Below, piece by piece: positions 1 through 10,245 of a stretch of DNA of 64,000 nucleotides. Location of the stretch: positions 62,001 through 126,000 of the forward strand of contig JAGKQI010000100.1 of assembly GCA_018806915.1 (NCBI GenBank), in the 5' to 3' direction. Source of the DNA: Phytophthora colocasiae. Its lineage: Eukaryota > Oomycota > Peronosporomycetes > Peronosporales > Peronosporaceae. Position 1 is the stretch's first letter, and each line of letters begins with the position of its first letter. A model generated the notes under the pieces. The model saw nothing but the letters and a program-made list of their open reading frames with translations, searched no databases and had not been told where the DNA came from. The translations under genes were made by a program, and so were the position numbers.

Positions 1-9
1 ACAACGGCG

Positions 10-1959
10 GTGACCGAACAAGAAGATAAGGAGAACGACGAAGACACGGACGCGGGACACGACAGAAAGAAGCGACGTCGCGTGCATTTTGAAGTTACAG
101 ACGGGTTGGACAATGGGGATGGCGGAACCACGGCGACAGGAGATGGCCTGGTGAACGGGTCGACGCCAACGATGGAGATTTCTGCTACACCCAGGCCTAC
201 CAACGGCATACGGACAAGTGACACTGAGGAACTGGTACAGCACGAGTCACAAGAAGTCGGAACTGGCACTGATGAAGTTACGTCAGGAACTGACGACCAA
301 GTGGACGAATGTATGGACTTGGACGCCGAAGGCCAAGAGAATGCGGACGCTACCGATGAAGAAACAAAGTCCGGACCAGAAACTACTGAAGGAACTTCGC
401 GAAGCCCAGAAGTACTGATCACTGGGGATGGCGGAGCTCATAACGGGACACAGCAGATTCTCAGACGGGAGATGAGTCTCGAAGATAGTCCACGAGCAAG
501 GGTCTTACAGCTACGGGCAGCACAACGAAGACGGGATGTCAGTGAAGCGGAAGCTGAACGTCGGTGGGAACGAAAGGTGCTAGCACGACAAACACGGAGA
601 GAACGACACGGAGCCGTGCGACTGGCCAAGAAATCCGACGGAGGGTCCTCTACAGTGACAAACCTCGACGGGACAGCTCCACCTGACACTCGGGAAGTTT
701 CAGACGGACGAACCACGGGATCTGGCAGTGAGAAGCAACTGGAAGGGGACAACGTGCACGTACGGGCGTCACGAACTCGAAGACGACAAGAGAAACGGGT
801 ACGGAAGGCCCACGCTAAGGAACAGAGGGAACTTCAGCACCGTGATGCACAGTTGAATTACCCACCCAATAGCTATTACCAGTATGACGAACACCGACGG
901 ACACACGGCCGAGCGAGTTTGCGTACGAGTTCGGAGGCCGAAGGAACTGAGTACATTGAACCAGCGTCAGTCAAGCAGGTGAAGGCGACCAAGAAGGTTA
1001 CGAAGACTTACGAGTATCACAGCCAGAGCACGTACTGTAGTGCAAGCTCCGAGTGGCATGAAGCAGATGAGCGGCAGTGCACAACAGGGAAGTTGCGAGC
1101 AGTACAAGCCCAAGCGGTTGACCAGCTACCGACAGCCATGGTTAACGTCAGAAGCCAAGCCGTGACGGTGAAGCTTGATACCGGAGCGCAGTACAGTGTA
1201 GCAGGCAGGAGTTGGCGGCAACATGGCACAAGGTTGAAAGTACCACCTCCAGTTGACTACATGGAAGGCTTTAGTGGCGTGGCTGTACGAGTTATTGGTG
1301 TTTATCGGTTCGTGTTATGGACACAGTACTCACAGAGTATGACGGTCGACGCTCTCATTGTGGACAGTGACACGGAGGATTTCCTAGTGGGCGAAGACTG
1401 GATGTACGATCACGGTGTGATGATCGACTTTGTTTCCAGCGAGATGAAGTGGTATGAGAATGACGTCAAGAAGGTCGTACCGTTCACTGGCATTGGAGCT
1501 AAGGAACAGCGAGAACGGGTGGCCAAGATCAGATTGCTCAAGAAGACGCGAATCCAGACACAGACCTGTCATAACGTGGAAGTTTCAGTCCCAGAAGCTG
1601 ATGGCACAGTGGGTCTCTTTATACCCAAGAAGCGGAAGGAGCCGTACCTGTTAGTGGCACCGACATTGGTCACAGTGAAGTCAGGGAAGGTGAAGGTACC
1701 GATATTGAATCTGGTTGGCAAGACGAAGAAGTTACCGAGTAAGGAGATGCTTGGCACTTGGACACCTCTGGATGACGAGATGGAAGTACTGGAACTTGGA
1801 GGCGAACTTGATCGTGAACGTGTGAGTCAATGGTTGGACGAACTTCAGGTGAAGGAGAAACCTCTCAGTAATGAGGAGACTTTGAACTTCGGTGACATGG
1901 ACGACAAAGACAAGGAGGTTTTGATCAAGTTACTGAGGAACTACCCGGACCTCTTGTAA
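10..1959 (+). CDS. Gag-protease part of the outer Ty3/gypsy element, truncated by insertion
   Basis: This is an open frame of 649 residues. The first ~350 residues are charged, low-complexity, Arg/Glu-rich sequence with no zinc knuckle that I can see. A retropepsin-like aspartic protease follows: a DTGA active-site motif at about residue 390, followed by hydrophobic strands and the segment DFLVGEDWMYDHGV near residue 460. After the protease comes a linker leading to NYPDLL, where the frame ends at a TAA. That stop lies inside the 5-bp target duplication of the inner element. Replacing TAACC by the partner copy GAACC would continue the frame directly into the RT region at 10251. I infer that the present C-terminus is therefore an artefact of the insertion plus one point mutation, not a natural end. 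Confidence 0.8.
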   Translation: MTEQEDKENDEDTDAGHDRKKRRRVHFEVTDGLDNGDGGTTATGDGLVNGSTPTMEISATPRPTNGIRTSDTEELVQHESQEVGTGTDEVTSGTDDQVDECMDLDAEGQENADATDEETKSGPETTEGTSRSPEVLITGDGGAHNGTQQILRREMSLEDSPRARVLQLRAAQRRRDVSEAEAERRWERKVLARQTRRERHGAVRLAKKSDGGSSTVTNLDGTAPPDTREVSDGRTTGSGSEKQLEGDNVHVRASRTRRRQEKRVRKAHAKEQRELQHRDAQLNYPPNSYYQYDEHRRTHGRASLRTSSEAEGTEYIEPASVKQVKATKKVTKTYEYHSQSTYCSASSEWHEADERQCTTGKLRAVQAQAVDQLPTAMVNVRSQAVTVKLDTGAQYSVAGRSWRQHGTRLKVPPPVDYMEGFSGVAVRVIGVYRFVLWTQYSQSMTVDALIVDSDTEDFLVGEDWMYDHGVMIDFVSSEMKWYENDVKKVVPFTGIGAKEQRERVAKIRLLKKTRIQTQTCHNVEVSVPEADGTVGLFIPKKRKEPYLLVAPTLVTVKSGKVKVPILNLVGKTKKLPSKEMLGTWTPLDDEMEVLELGGELDRERVSQWLDELQVKEKPLSNEETLNFGDMDDKDKEVLIKLLRNYPDLL

Positions 1960-1961
1960 CC
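1957..1961 (+). repeat. Target-site duplication (left copy) of inner retrotransposon
   Basis: The five bases TAACC directly precede the 5' LTR. The five bases after the 3' LTR (10246-10250) are GAACC. The pair fits a 5-bp duplication typical of Ty3/gypsy integration with one later substitution in the left copy. The substitution creates the in-frame stop of the outer gag-pro frame. Confidence 0.75.
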
Positions 1962-2277
1962 TGTAACGGGGTTACATTGAAGAGTGACTTTAGTCACTCT
2001 TCCGAAGTGGTAACATTTGGTGTGTCACACATCATGGTGACACGTGGCAGGTGGCTCCGCAGCCACCTATCACCTTCTATATAGGTTACACTATAGATAT
2101 CTTTTAGTTTGTATTGCAGGCCAAGCTAACAAGTATCTATAATATATTCAGTCTTAAATCTACCTAATCTTTAGTTAGTCCCCCCAAGTCTTTGGGGACC
2201 GAGTGAACTGCCGTTCACTAGGAGTTTGTATACTCCAAGCCTTCCTCTGTGTGAAGTGCTGTGTGACCCCCGTCACA
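1962..2277 (+). repeat. 5' LTR of inner retrotransposon
   Basis: The repeat begins TGTAACGGGG and ends CCCGTCACA, giving a TG..CA LTR with imperfect inverted ends. It is repeated at 9916-10245. It contains a TATA-like stretch (TCTATATAGG near 2075) that could start the genomic transcript. It is 316 bp against 330 bp for the 3' copy. The difference is mostly one- to four-base indels. Confidence 0.9.
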
Positions 2278-2279
2278 CT

Positions 2280-2294
2280 TGGTAGCACTTGTAG
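2280..2294 (+). promoter_or_regulatory. Putative tRNA primer-binding site
   Basis: TGGTAGCACTTGTAG starts two bases after the 5' LTR. PBS sequences usually begin with TGG, complementary to the CCA end of a tRNA. I could not assign the tRNA. Confidence 0.5.
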
Positions 2295-2361
2295 TCAATC
2301 CTACGCCTACGCGGGTAGATTGATTACCTGAATCCTCTGTGGCCAGAAGTAGTTGGCCACC

Positions 2362-3518
2362 ATGGATCGAAGTGAGTTTCCTCACTTGACCGACTCTCAG
2401 TTTGAGTCGGTCCGGAAGATGGTGGGCATCTTTGGGATGGATGCCTTCCGAAGCTTGGCGGCGGCGACGCCGGCCGAGCAGGTCGAACGCGTGGCGGCGT
2501 TCGACATGTACGAACGTGGGCTCATTGAGCACGTTCGAGGAACCTTGAGGCTCCTGTGGTTGAACCGAGGCCGGTTCAACCCAAGCCTAAGACTCAAGGT
2601 TCTTCCCTCTATGAAGGGAAAGAAGGTGAAAACCTTCACTTCTGGATTCGAGAAGTTGAGCTCGCCATGGAGGCGGCTCTCATCTCCAGTGGAGCGACTT
2701 CGGGTCGCTTTCGCGCTGTCTAACCTCGGGGTCGAGCGAAGACATGGGCGTACACGCGCGAAGCGACGTCGCCTGGATGTTTTACATCCTGGGCCCAGCT
2801 GTGCGAACAGCTTCGGGCCGCATTCCTCCCGGCGAACTATGAGTGGCATCGCCAGCGGTCACGCTTCTAGCCTGCAAGCAAGGAACGTGACCTGCACGAT
2901 ACATCCAAGAGATGCGCGTTCTCGCGGCATCTCTGGTAGGGAACCCCTACCTGAACACATCCAAGTAACTGTGTTCATGGACGGCTTAAGAGTAAGCCCG
3001 GCCCGCACGCAACTGTTCCGCGTGCGGGTCAACACGATGGAGGAGGCGATTCAAGTCGCGCTCCAGGAGGAGTACAGCCATACACAGGCTCAGACTCCTG
3101 CCTCTGCGTGGCAAGGTCACAGCGGGCCGACGACGGCGTCGGCCAGTGCTCCTGGGAATGGAGCAGGCTCGGAACCAGCCCCTATGGACTTTCAGGGCTC
3201 GCCGAGCAGAAACGCATCCGCTGTTTCGAGTGCGGGCGTTTCGGACACTTCGCACGTGTCTGCCCTCTGGGGGCAATGGAAGAAGGTCTTCCAAGCCTCA
3301 AGGCTCTAAGGGCCGCTGGAAGAAGCCGGCGCCCAAGAGTCAGGGGAACTCCGGGGACCAGTAGGGGCAGGGCGCCCTACTGGGGAAACACTAAGTCCCC
3401 ATGCGGGTGGTGCAGGAGGCACACGCAGTGGGACTGCCCCAGAGAGTCTTGGGACTCTCAAAGCGGAGAAGGGCAGCGGTGGGCTGCTGGTGGTACACGC
3501 GAGTGTACGGGGGTTTAA
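2362..3518 (+). pseudogene. Gag of inner chromovirus (frameshifted)
   Basis: The ATG at 2362 sits in the strong context GCCACCATGG and opens a capsid-like frame that stays open to 3309. The nucleocapsid part is in another frame: a CCHC zinc knuckle with spacing C-X2-C-X4-H-X4-C lies at 3222-3263, in the frame that stays open to 3518. At least one frameshift therefore separates the capsid and knuckle regions. Known Ty3/gypsy Gag proteins form the particle and bind genomic RNA through this knuckle. The change of frame here is probably decay rather than programmed shifting, because the downstream protease and RT are also broken. Confidence 0.75.
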
Positions 3519-3954
3519 CAACCCCTAGAGTCTTGATAGACTCTGGGGCGAGCAAGAACTTTGCTCGCCGACAAACTGTCGCAAGGAATCGCGGCAAGTT
3601 TGAGGACGCTCTACGTGAGAGGGAAGTGGGCTGAATCGCCGTACGACTAGCCGATGGTACGGTGGTGGAAGTACCAAAGGTCCAGGTGGACCTGGCTGTG
3701 AAGTTGAGGACTTCGACAGCGTGGAGTCGTTCATTGTCCTCGAGATGGACAAGTACGACTTGATCCTAGGGATGCCGTGGCTTGAGAAGCACGAGCCCTG
3801 GATCGATTGGCGCGGCAAAGCCATTGGGGCTAGCCGGCCTGCAGTCTCTGACAGAGCTTTGGTGAGTCATGTTCCCACCTCTGTCAGGACTAAGGGCGTT
3901 CGCTGGAACCGCCAGGACGCGGCAGCGTCCGAGGAGTATTGGGGGCTGGTGTAG
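3480..3954 (+). pseudogene. Retropepsin-like protease region of inner chromovirus
   Basis: The active-site motif LIDSGASKNFA is read at about 3530-3570. After a frame break, a second open segment (3721-3954) encodes DLILGMPWLEKHEPWIDW, which matches the end of the aspartic protease and the start of the linker in oomycete gypsy elements. The two parts are in different frames and are separated by a stop, so the protease is inactive in this copy. Confidence 0.75.
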
Positions 3955-4154
3955 TCGGTGCTACATCGCCCCACACGAGAAGTGATCGTGGGCCATGGAT
4001 GGCCGGGGCAACGGGCGGAGGCCCTTGCCCTACGTGTGGGTCTGCAACGATAGCAGGGCCCCACGCACGAAGTCGCAGCGACGTACAGGCTGCGACTGTG
4101 GTAGTGCCCGAGCACTAACCAGGTGGGTAACTTAGGTCCACAAGCGGATCAAAG

Positions 4155-4465
4155 AGTTCCGCAGGAAGCCAAGATGGCTCGCGATGCCGAAGTAGTGGCA
4201 TCGCCAGGCGCACGAAGTAGTTCGACGCCAGGTCGCTCAGACCATAACTGATGCGGGTAACAGAGTTCCGCATGGAGCCACGAGGGCTCGTGATGCCGAA
4301 GTAGTGGCATCACCAGGCGTGAGAGAAGTAGTTCCACGCAAGGTCGCTCAGACCATAACTGATCAGGAAGACACCAAGGGTGCTTCCGATGCAGGTAACG
4401 CAGTTCCGCACGGAGCCATGAGGGCTCGTGATGCCATCGTAGTGGCATCACCTGGCGTGGTAAGT
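4155..4465 (+). repeat. Three tandem copies of a ~110-135 bp unit in the pol linker
   Basis: The units begin AGTTCCGCA at 4155, 4264 and 4402. Each contains GTAGTGGCATC and two end near GGTCGCTCAGACCATAACTGA. The unit lengths differ (109 and 138 bp), and the third is shortened. The repeat lies between the protease and RT of the inner element. In one frame it reads as repeated peptide with the motif RDAEVVASPG, so it may have been a repeated linker in the ancestral polyprotein. Confidence 0.75.
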
Positions 4466-4889
4466 TAACCCCACGCCATGGTCGTAAGCCGGGTTGGTAG
4501 AATACCATCCCGAAGAAGTCCACGAGGACTTGGGACAGGAGCTAAAGGCTCCTAGGTCACAGTCGGTCGAAGAATGCTATCACATCTTCGACGGCGTGAC
4601 CAGGCATCGCGTGAAGGCAGGGGCCATCGAGTTAGCACCCCTGCCTGAGGTATCAGAGCTATTGAACCTCGAGGGGAAGTCGCGATGGAGGACTTCCTGG
4701 CCGAGTTGAAGGCCGGGGAGATATCGGAGATGGTTCTCCTTAGGCCGGAGCCCACTCAGAGGAGTTGAACTCCTCCTCAGTGATGGACGAAGACGTCCTG
4801 GAGGAGTTCCGGAAGCAACGTGCGTCGCGCACGGGCTCCGAGATTCTGAAGAATCAAAGGATCCGCTGTATCCTTTAGTGAAGGAGTTT

Positions 4890-6245
4890 GAGGACGTGGT
4901 GTCCAGGACCCACCCTCAAAGCTCCCACCAGACCGAGGATCAGGCACGAGATCAATCTCGTGCCAGGCACAAAGTATTGTGTCACGCGTCAATGGCCCCT
5001 GCCCCGAGAGCAGAGCGACGTCATTGACGCGTTCTTCGCCGCTGGCGAAAGCGAGAATGGTGCAGGAATCGAAGTCCCCACTCGACGCCAACCTTCTGCG
5101 TTCGCAAGCCGAACGGGAAGTGGCGTCTGGTTCATGCTTACAATAAGCTGAACAGCGCGACTGTGCCAGCACAGACGCCGATCCCTCGCAAGGATGTGTT
5201 GTTGAACAACATGGCCGGCTGCATGCTGTATAGCGCGCTGGATCTGGTGGATGGATACTGCAGATCCTGATGCGGGAGTGTGATATCCCGCTCACGGCCG
5301 TGAGCACGCCGAGCGGTATGCTCTGGGAGTGGCTGGTAATGCCACAAAGGTCTATCCAACGCACCAGCGACCTTCAATCGCTTGGTCACACAGTTGTTTA
5401 GACCTTTGCGTGCGTTCACGCAGACGTACTTTGACGATATATTCGTCCATAGCCGTGCCGAGGAGGCAGGGCGGCTATAGAGGTGCATCGAGAGCACCTC
5501 AGTCGAGTGTTTGAGGTCGCGAGCTAACAAGCTCTATGCCAACATCGACAAGTGCGTCTTCGCAGCTGAGGAGATTAAGGTCCTCGGCTGCTTCGTCAGC
5601 AACGTCAGGGTCCGAGCGGATCCTGACAAGGTCAAAGCCATTGCGGCATGGCCTGTTCCTCGGTCACAGAAGGACCTGAGGAAGTGGTTGGGCTTAGCCA
5701 ACTACTTGCACAAGTACAGTGCTGGCTATGCGGGACTCGCAAAGCCTTTGTCGGACCTTCTGAAGAAGGAGGCCGAGTGGTGCTGGGAGCGCCAGCACCA
5801 GGATGCTTTTGATAGCATCAAGGCGAGCTTGCAATGCGCGCCCGTCCTGGCGTTGCCGGACGATGCCAAGTCGTTTAGCGTTGTCTGTGACGCTTCCGAC
5901 TATGCAATTGGCTGTGCGCTATTGCAACAGGACGATGAGGGACGAGATAGGGTGATCTCGTTCCAGTCCAGGCAGCTGAAGGCTGCCGAACGGAATTATC
6001 CCGTTCACGACAAGGAACTCTTGTCGATGAAGTATGCCCTTGTCAAGTTCAGGGTGCATCTTCTGGGCTCACGGCCCTTTGTGTTCTATACGGACCACGC
6101 GTCCTTACGGACAGCCATCCATACGCCGCACTTATCGCAGCGGATGGCGCGTTGGCTGTCATTCTTCGCGGAGTATAACTTCCGCGTTGAATACAAGCCT
6201 GGCAAGCTCAACACGCTTGCCGACGCATATCGCGCAGGCCCGACT
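4890..6245 (+). pseudogene. Reverse transcriptase and RNase H of inner chromovirus
   Basis: RT is readable across frames. It starts with PREQSDVIDAFFAA near 5010 and continues with RKPNGKWR (about 5105), SALDLVDGY (about 5235), the catalytic box YFDDIFVHSR at about 5424-5453, and then a long open segment from 5511. That segment carries the RT thumb (DPDKVKAIAAWPVP) and an RNase H domain with FSVVCDASDYAIGCAL, DKELLS and VFYTDHASL. The frame breaks cluster before 5511. The RNase H part is intact at sequence level, but the enzyme as a whole could not be made as one protein. Confidence 0.85.
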
Positions 6246-6249
6246 ATGA

Positions 6250-7610
6250 GTTCGCTCATATTAGTCGGGCCACGACGGATCTTTACGATCGAATACGCTT
6301 GGCGTATCGGGACGATGACGCCCTCGCCCCTATTGTGCGGTATTTGTCCGCTGGCACGGATGCCAAGGTCGAATGGCTTACGCCTCGACAGCGGGCACGG
6401 CTCCACCGCTATGAGTGGGCCGATGGCCTGCTCCACTATCGGGTGGAGCCGGGGATCCTCCGCGGGTCGTTGTTCCGAACGACGAGGATCTGAAGTATGA
6501 TATACTTCACGAGGCACACGATGTGCCTTCGAGTGGCCACTTGGGCCGAGAAGACCTATCATGGGGTCTCTCTTATGTTTTGGTGGGCCCACATGTACAA
6601 GTGGGTGGCCAAGTACATCAAGACATGTGAAACATGTCAGCGCGTGAAGCCAGCGGGGCACGCGTCGGCTCCGCTGCAGAGCCTGCCAGTCCCACTGGAC
6701 TGCTGGAAGTCGATGAGTCTCGACTTTGTCTTCGGCCTTCCGGCCGATGACCAGAAGAACACCAGCATTGTGGTGTTTGTATGCCGGTTGAGCAAGATGG
6801 TGCATCTTGCTCCGGTCTCTGAGACCATTACCGGGGAACAAACTGCAGAAGTTGTTCCTTGATAGCGTCTTCCGCTATCACGGGTTGCCTGAGACTGTTG
6901 TCTCTGACCGTGACCCGCGGTTTTACCGCTGCGTTTTTGGAAAACGCTGTTCCAACTGCTTGGAACACGGTTGACGATGTCAACAGCGGACCATCCGCAG
7001 ACCGATGGTCAGACTGGGCGCGTCAACCGAGTGGTTGAGACGTGCTGCGAAGTGTTTGCGCTGAGGCGCCGCGCTCTTGGTCAGCGCAGCTGCCTATGGT
7101 TGAGTTTGCACTCAACAACGCGGTACGCGTCAACGGGGTTCACGCCGTTCTACTTGAATGGGCTTCGAACCCCAGGTGCCGCTCACACTGGGTGGGGGCA
7201 CCGCGGCTTCGAGAGTAAGTGGGGAGAGGCTCGGAAAGAGCTTTCTCCCAGGTTTCGGTGGGAACCAGCCGCGTTGCGGAAGAAGTTGTCGACATTTGTC
7301 GGCAACAGGCTGAATGTGATCAGCCGGGTGCGAGATGCAATGGCACTCGCACAGGACAAGCAAAAGGAGTACTAAGACCAAAAAGGGATATGAAACTTAA
7401 ATGTATTAAATGTGGGTGACTTAGTGCTACACGACACTAGGAACCTACCTATTAACACAGTTAGCACCACTGTGAGCAACAAGTTGAAGCATATCTTCAT
7501 TGGACCCTTTAAGGTCCTGAGTAGGCACGGTGCTGCCTACACGATCGACTTGTTTGTCGATGACGACCCACCCGACGTTTTATGTGGGTCGTCTGAAGCG
7601 GTACCATGAC
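6250..7610 (+). pseudogene. Integrase of inner chromovirus
   Basis: The N-terminal zinc-binding region is partly readable (SGHLGREDL, then CETCQRVKPAG near 6640). It is followed by the catalytic core start CWKSMSLDFVFGLP (about 6700), with the first acidic residue in SLDFV. The second core part is in another frame, with DHPQTDGQTGRVNRVVE at about 6990-7040. A GPFKVLSRHG segment at about 7500-7535 matches the GPF/Y module that precedes chromodomains. Several frame changes show that the gene is dead. Confidence 0.8.
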
Positions 7611-8200
7611 CCTCAGGGTCATGCGGCCCCTCAAGAGGCGTTGAAGGCGGCCGCGAGAGGAGAGTGAACCTCCTCGACGCGAGGTTGAGCGTCAGGCGCC
7701 GAGCGCCCCAGGTAATAGGGAGTTTGGTGACTCCCAGGGGCGAAGCCGTACCCCGGCGGAAGGCACGAGCGGTGTGGATACACCGAGGGGCCAAAGGAGT
7801 AGGCCTCAGGCGAGAGTCGAACGACGACTGGGAGTACGCGTACGGTCGCGACTCCCGGCGAGACATCGTCGCCTGAAGGTCGTAGACCTCTTGACGAAGA
7901 GAGTCAAGTGCCCGCGAAGGGCACTACGGTCTACAAGACCATGAAGATCCTTCATCGCGAGACGCAGGTCTTCCAACTGGCGCAAGACACCAGGCAGGTC
8001 GGCTGCAGGGGCAGCTTGGCCGCCATGCTCAAGACCAAGAGCACCCTCAAGCGCAAGGACACGCGCTCGGAGGAGACGGATCTCCTCCTGTTGCTCAGCA
8101 ACAAGTTGGTCAAGAGGCCCAGTCGAAGGCCTCTGAGTCCCCAACGTCGGGGACGGCTCGAAAGAGCAGTCGAGCGAGGCCTCCTCCGGCTTTGCTTGAC

Positions 8201-8330
8201 CGGAACGGAGAACGCCACTACCATGTGGAGCGGGTTCTCCAGGAGCGGCGTCGCGGTGGGAAGCGCCAGCTCCGAGTGAAGTGGCGCGGGTACCCTGCGT
8301 CGCAGAGTACCCTGGGAGCCGATTGAGCGG
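8201..8330 (+). pseudogene. Chromodomain at the end of the inner element's integrase
   Basis: This frame encodes a chromodomain core: HYHVERVLQERRR, then KRQLRVKWRGYP. This is the usual three-strand fold with the W-R-G-Y signature. Chromodomains at the integrase C-terminus define chromoviruses and guide insertion to modified chromatin. It is separated by frame breaks from the GPF/Y module upstream. Confidence 0.75.
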
Positions 8331-8460
8331 CTCCAGGTTGACTCGCCCGAAGGCTGTCGCGTGCTGGGAAGAGGCACGGCGGCAGCCTCGTAGTAGTCCG
8401 CGGCTTCTTAGCCGCTGAACGGGGTTGGAACACAGATGTATGTGAAACCCATACCCGCGC

Positions 8461-9840
8461 TCATTGTGAGCGCTGGACTGGAGACTCAGTTCTCAGTCGC
8501 TCCATCTTATGATGGAGCTGCCGTTTGCCTACGAGGTGGGCAAACTGGACACGAAGGTCCCGGAGGCGGAGGATGTCCTCCAGGTGATCTTCGTCACGGA
8601 GTTTGTGGTACTCCTGGGTTGACTTGACTGTCAACCGGACCCATTGCCAAAAGAGGTCCTCAGCGTCGACCCACGACGCAGTGTTCTCTGGGAGAACCCA
8701 TGGGTAACCCCATGTGGGCTTGAGACCACCCTTAGTCTCAGGCTTATGAAGGAGGTGAATTCCTTGAGAGGAATTCGGTGCTGTGCTAGAAGCACGCACC
8801 TGGCAACAGAGAGGTTGCCTTGAAAGAGAGGTTCTTTCTGAACCAAGGCCCGCTCATAGGCGCCTTTGGAGGTATGGCCCCCTATGAGAGGACGTGGGTC
8901 CTGGAGCTGCTCGAGATCCCGAGCCTTGATCGGGCGGGTAGTATCCCCGCTGGTGGGCAGAGTCCTCATCGTGTTGATGAGACTCACGTGCGACCGTTGG
9001 TGCGGTGCGCATTGGCTGTTGAGCAGCCTGAAAGAGCTCTTGCTGCTCATCGAGATCGTTAGTGATCTCTTGGGGCTCGCGGATGAGGCCTCCTCCTCAT
9101 CGGCATCGTCATCGTCGACGTCGTCGGGGCCGAAGATCTCTTCGAGCTCCCTTCTCCTTATCATGTCTTGACAAGGAGACTGTGAAGCATGACGCTTCTG
9201 GAGTTGGTGCTGGGCACCTTCTCCTCTGCCAGAATGGCCCGGGCGCGTTCGCGCCCTTCCAGCAAGTGTCAGATGTCTGACAGGTGGTGGCGTAGTGTCG
9301 CCACCACGGCCGCTGGTGTTGTCGGGAGACTTGGACGCGGTGTCCTTGTCTCCATGGTGCTCCTCCGTGGTTGGAGCACCCGCCGCAGGCTTGCCCTCGG
9401 CGTCGCCGTTGTCGCCTCGTCGCCCGAGTAGCTGACAAGAGTCGCTTCCTGTTCGGAAGGACTCCAGGAACCGGGACTATGGTCCCTATACTCGAACCGA
9501 GGATTCGGTCGAGTATCAGGCGGTAGGGACAGGAGACCTACTGCGCCTTTGGCTAGGGCTAGCCGTCGCAGCAGTGCTGCTGGGCGAGCTAAGAGCCCTG
9601 GAGGCCACATCGGTGGCCTCATGAAGTGCCGAAGCCTTGCCGCGAGGCTTGGCTGGCTTGGAAGTTGGCTTTGCAGCCTTCTTCCGTGAAGACGCTTGCG
9701 CGTCTGGGTTTTGCACCCTTTGCAGACACTGTTGCTGGGCTTCCAAGGAAGCCTGGTACGCGTTGGCAGTGCGCCCTGTGCTCCTGTGAGGCAGAAGCCG
9801 CAGCGATAAGAGCTGGCGGCAGGTCGATCGATTTCGACAT
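8461..9840 (-). pseudogene. Degenerate antisense ORF between pol and the 3' LTR
   Basis: Read on the minus strand from an ATG at 9840, protein-like sequence can be followed through several frames to a stop at 8461. It includes an Ala/Ser/Lys-rich start, a basic and Ser/Pro-rich middle, an acidic cluster after EEIFGPDDV (about 9130), a Gln-rich helix with NDLDEQQELFQ, and a more ordered C-terminal part with WGYPWVLPENTASW and EDLFWQWVRLTVKS (about 8660-8720). The aromatic-rich C-terminal segment and consistent continuation across frames make this more than a random shadow. The ancestral product would be roughly 450 residues. I do not know its function. It could be an accessory gene carried by this element family. 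Confidence 0.55.
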
Positions 9841-9903
9841 TGAAGAGAGAAATGTGAAAGCGATTTTCTCTCTTCTCTACAGATTGACCGGAGTCGAATC
9901 TAA

Positions 9904-9915
9904 GTGGGGGAGTGA
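9904..9915 (+). promoter_or_regulatory. Polypurine tract before 3' LTR
   Basis: The purine-rich GTGGGGGAGTGA lies immediately upstream of the 3' LTR, which is the position of the plus-strand primer in LTR retrotransposons. Confidence 0.65.
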
Positions 9916-10245
9916 TGTAACGGGGTTACATTTGAAGAGTGACTTTAGTGCACTCTTTCCGAAATGGACTCACATTTGGTGTGTCACACATCATGGTGAC
10001 ACGTGGCAGGTGGCTCCGCAGCCACCTATCACCTTCTATATAGGTTTACACTATAGATATCTCTTTTAGTTTGTATTGCAGGCCAAGCTAACAGAAGTAT
10101 CTATAATATATTCAGTCTTCTTTAAATCTACCTAATCTTTAGTTAGTCCCCCCAAGTCTTTGGGGACCGAGTGAACTGCCGTTCACTAGGAGTTTGTATA
10201 CTCCAAGCCTTCCTCTGTGTGAAGTGCTGTGTGACCCCCGTCACA
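9916..10245 (+). repeat. 3' LTR of inner retrotransposon
   Basis: This is a 330-bp copy of the 5' LTR, with the same TGTAACGGGG start and CCCGTCACA end. It is followed directly by GAACC, the right copy of the target duplication at 10246-10250. Confidence 0.9.

Larger units (their letters stand above)
1962..10245 (+). mobile_element. Inner Ty3/gypsy chromovirus, nested in the outer element
   Basis: This is an 8.28-kb LTR retrotransposon with both LTRs (1962-2277 and 9916-10245), a putative primer-binding site right after the 5' LTR, and a polypurine tract right before the 3' LTR. It encodes Gag with a CCHC knuckle, a protease with a DSGA motif, RT with a YFDD box, RNase H, integrase with an HHCC-like zinc finger, and a C-terminal chromodomain. 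The coding region is scattered over several frames by small indels and stops, so the copy is defective. A degenerate antisense ORF occupies the space between the chromodomain and the 3' LTR. The LTRs differ mainly by short indels, which argues for moderate age. Confidence 0.9.

Noticed and set aside
438..752. Minus-strand ORF of 104 codons within the outer gag
   Set aside because: It lies fully opposite an intact gag frame and is low complexity (Ser/Arg-rich). It is judged a shadow.
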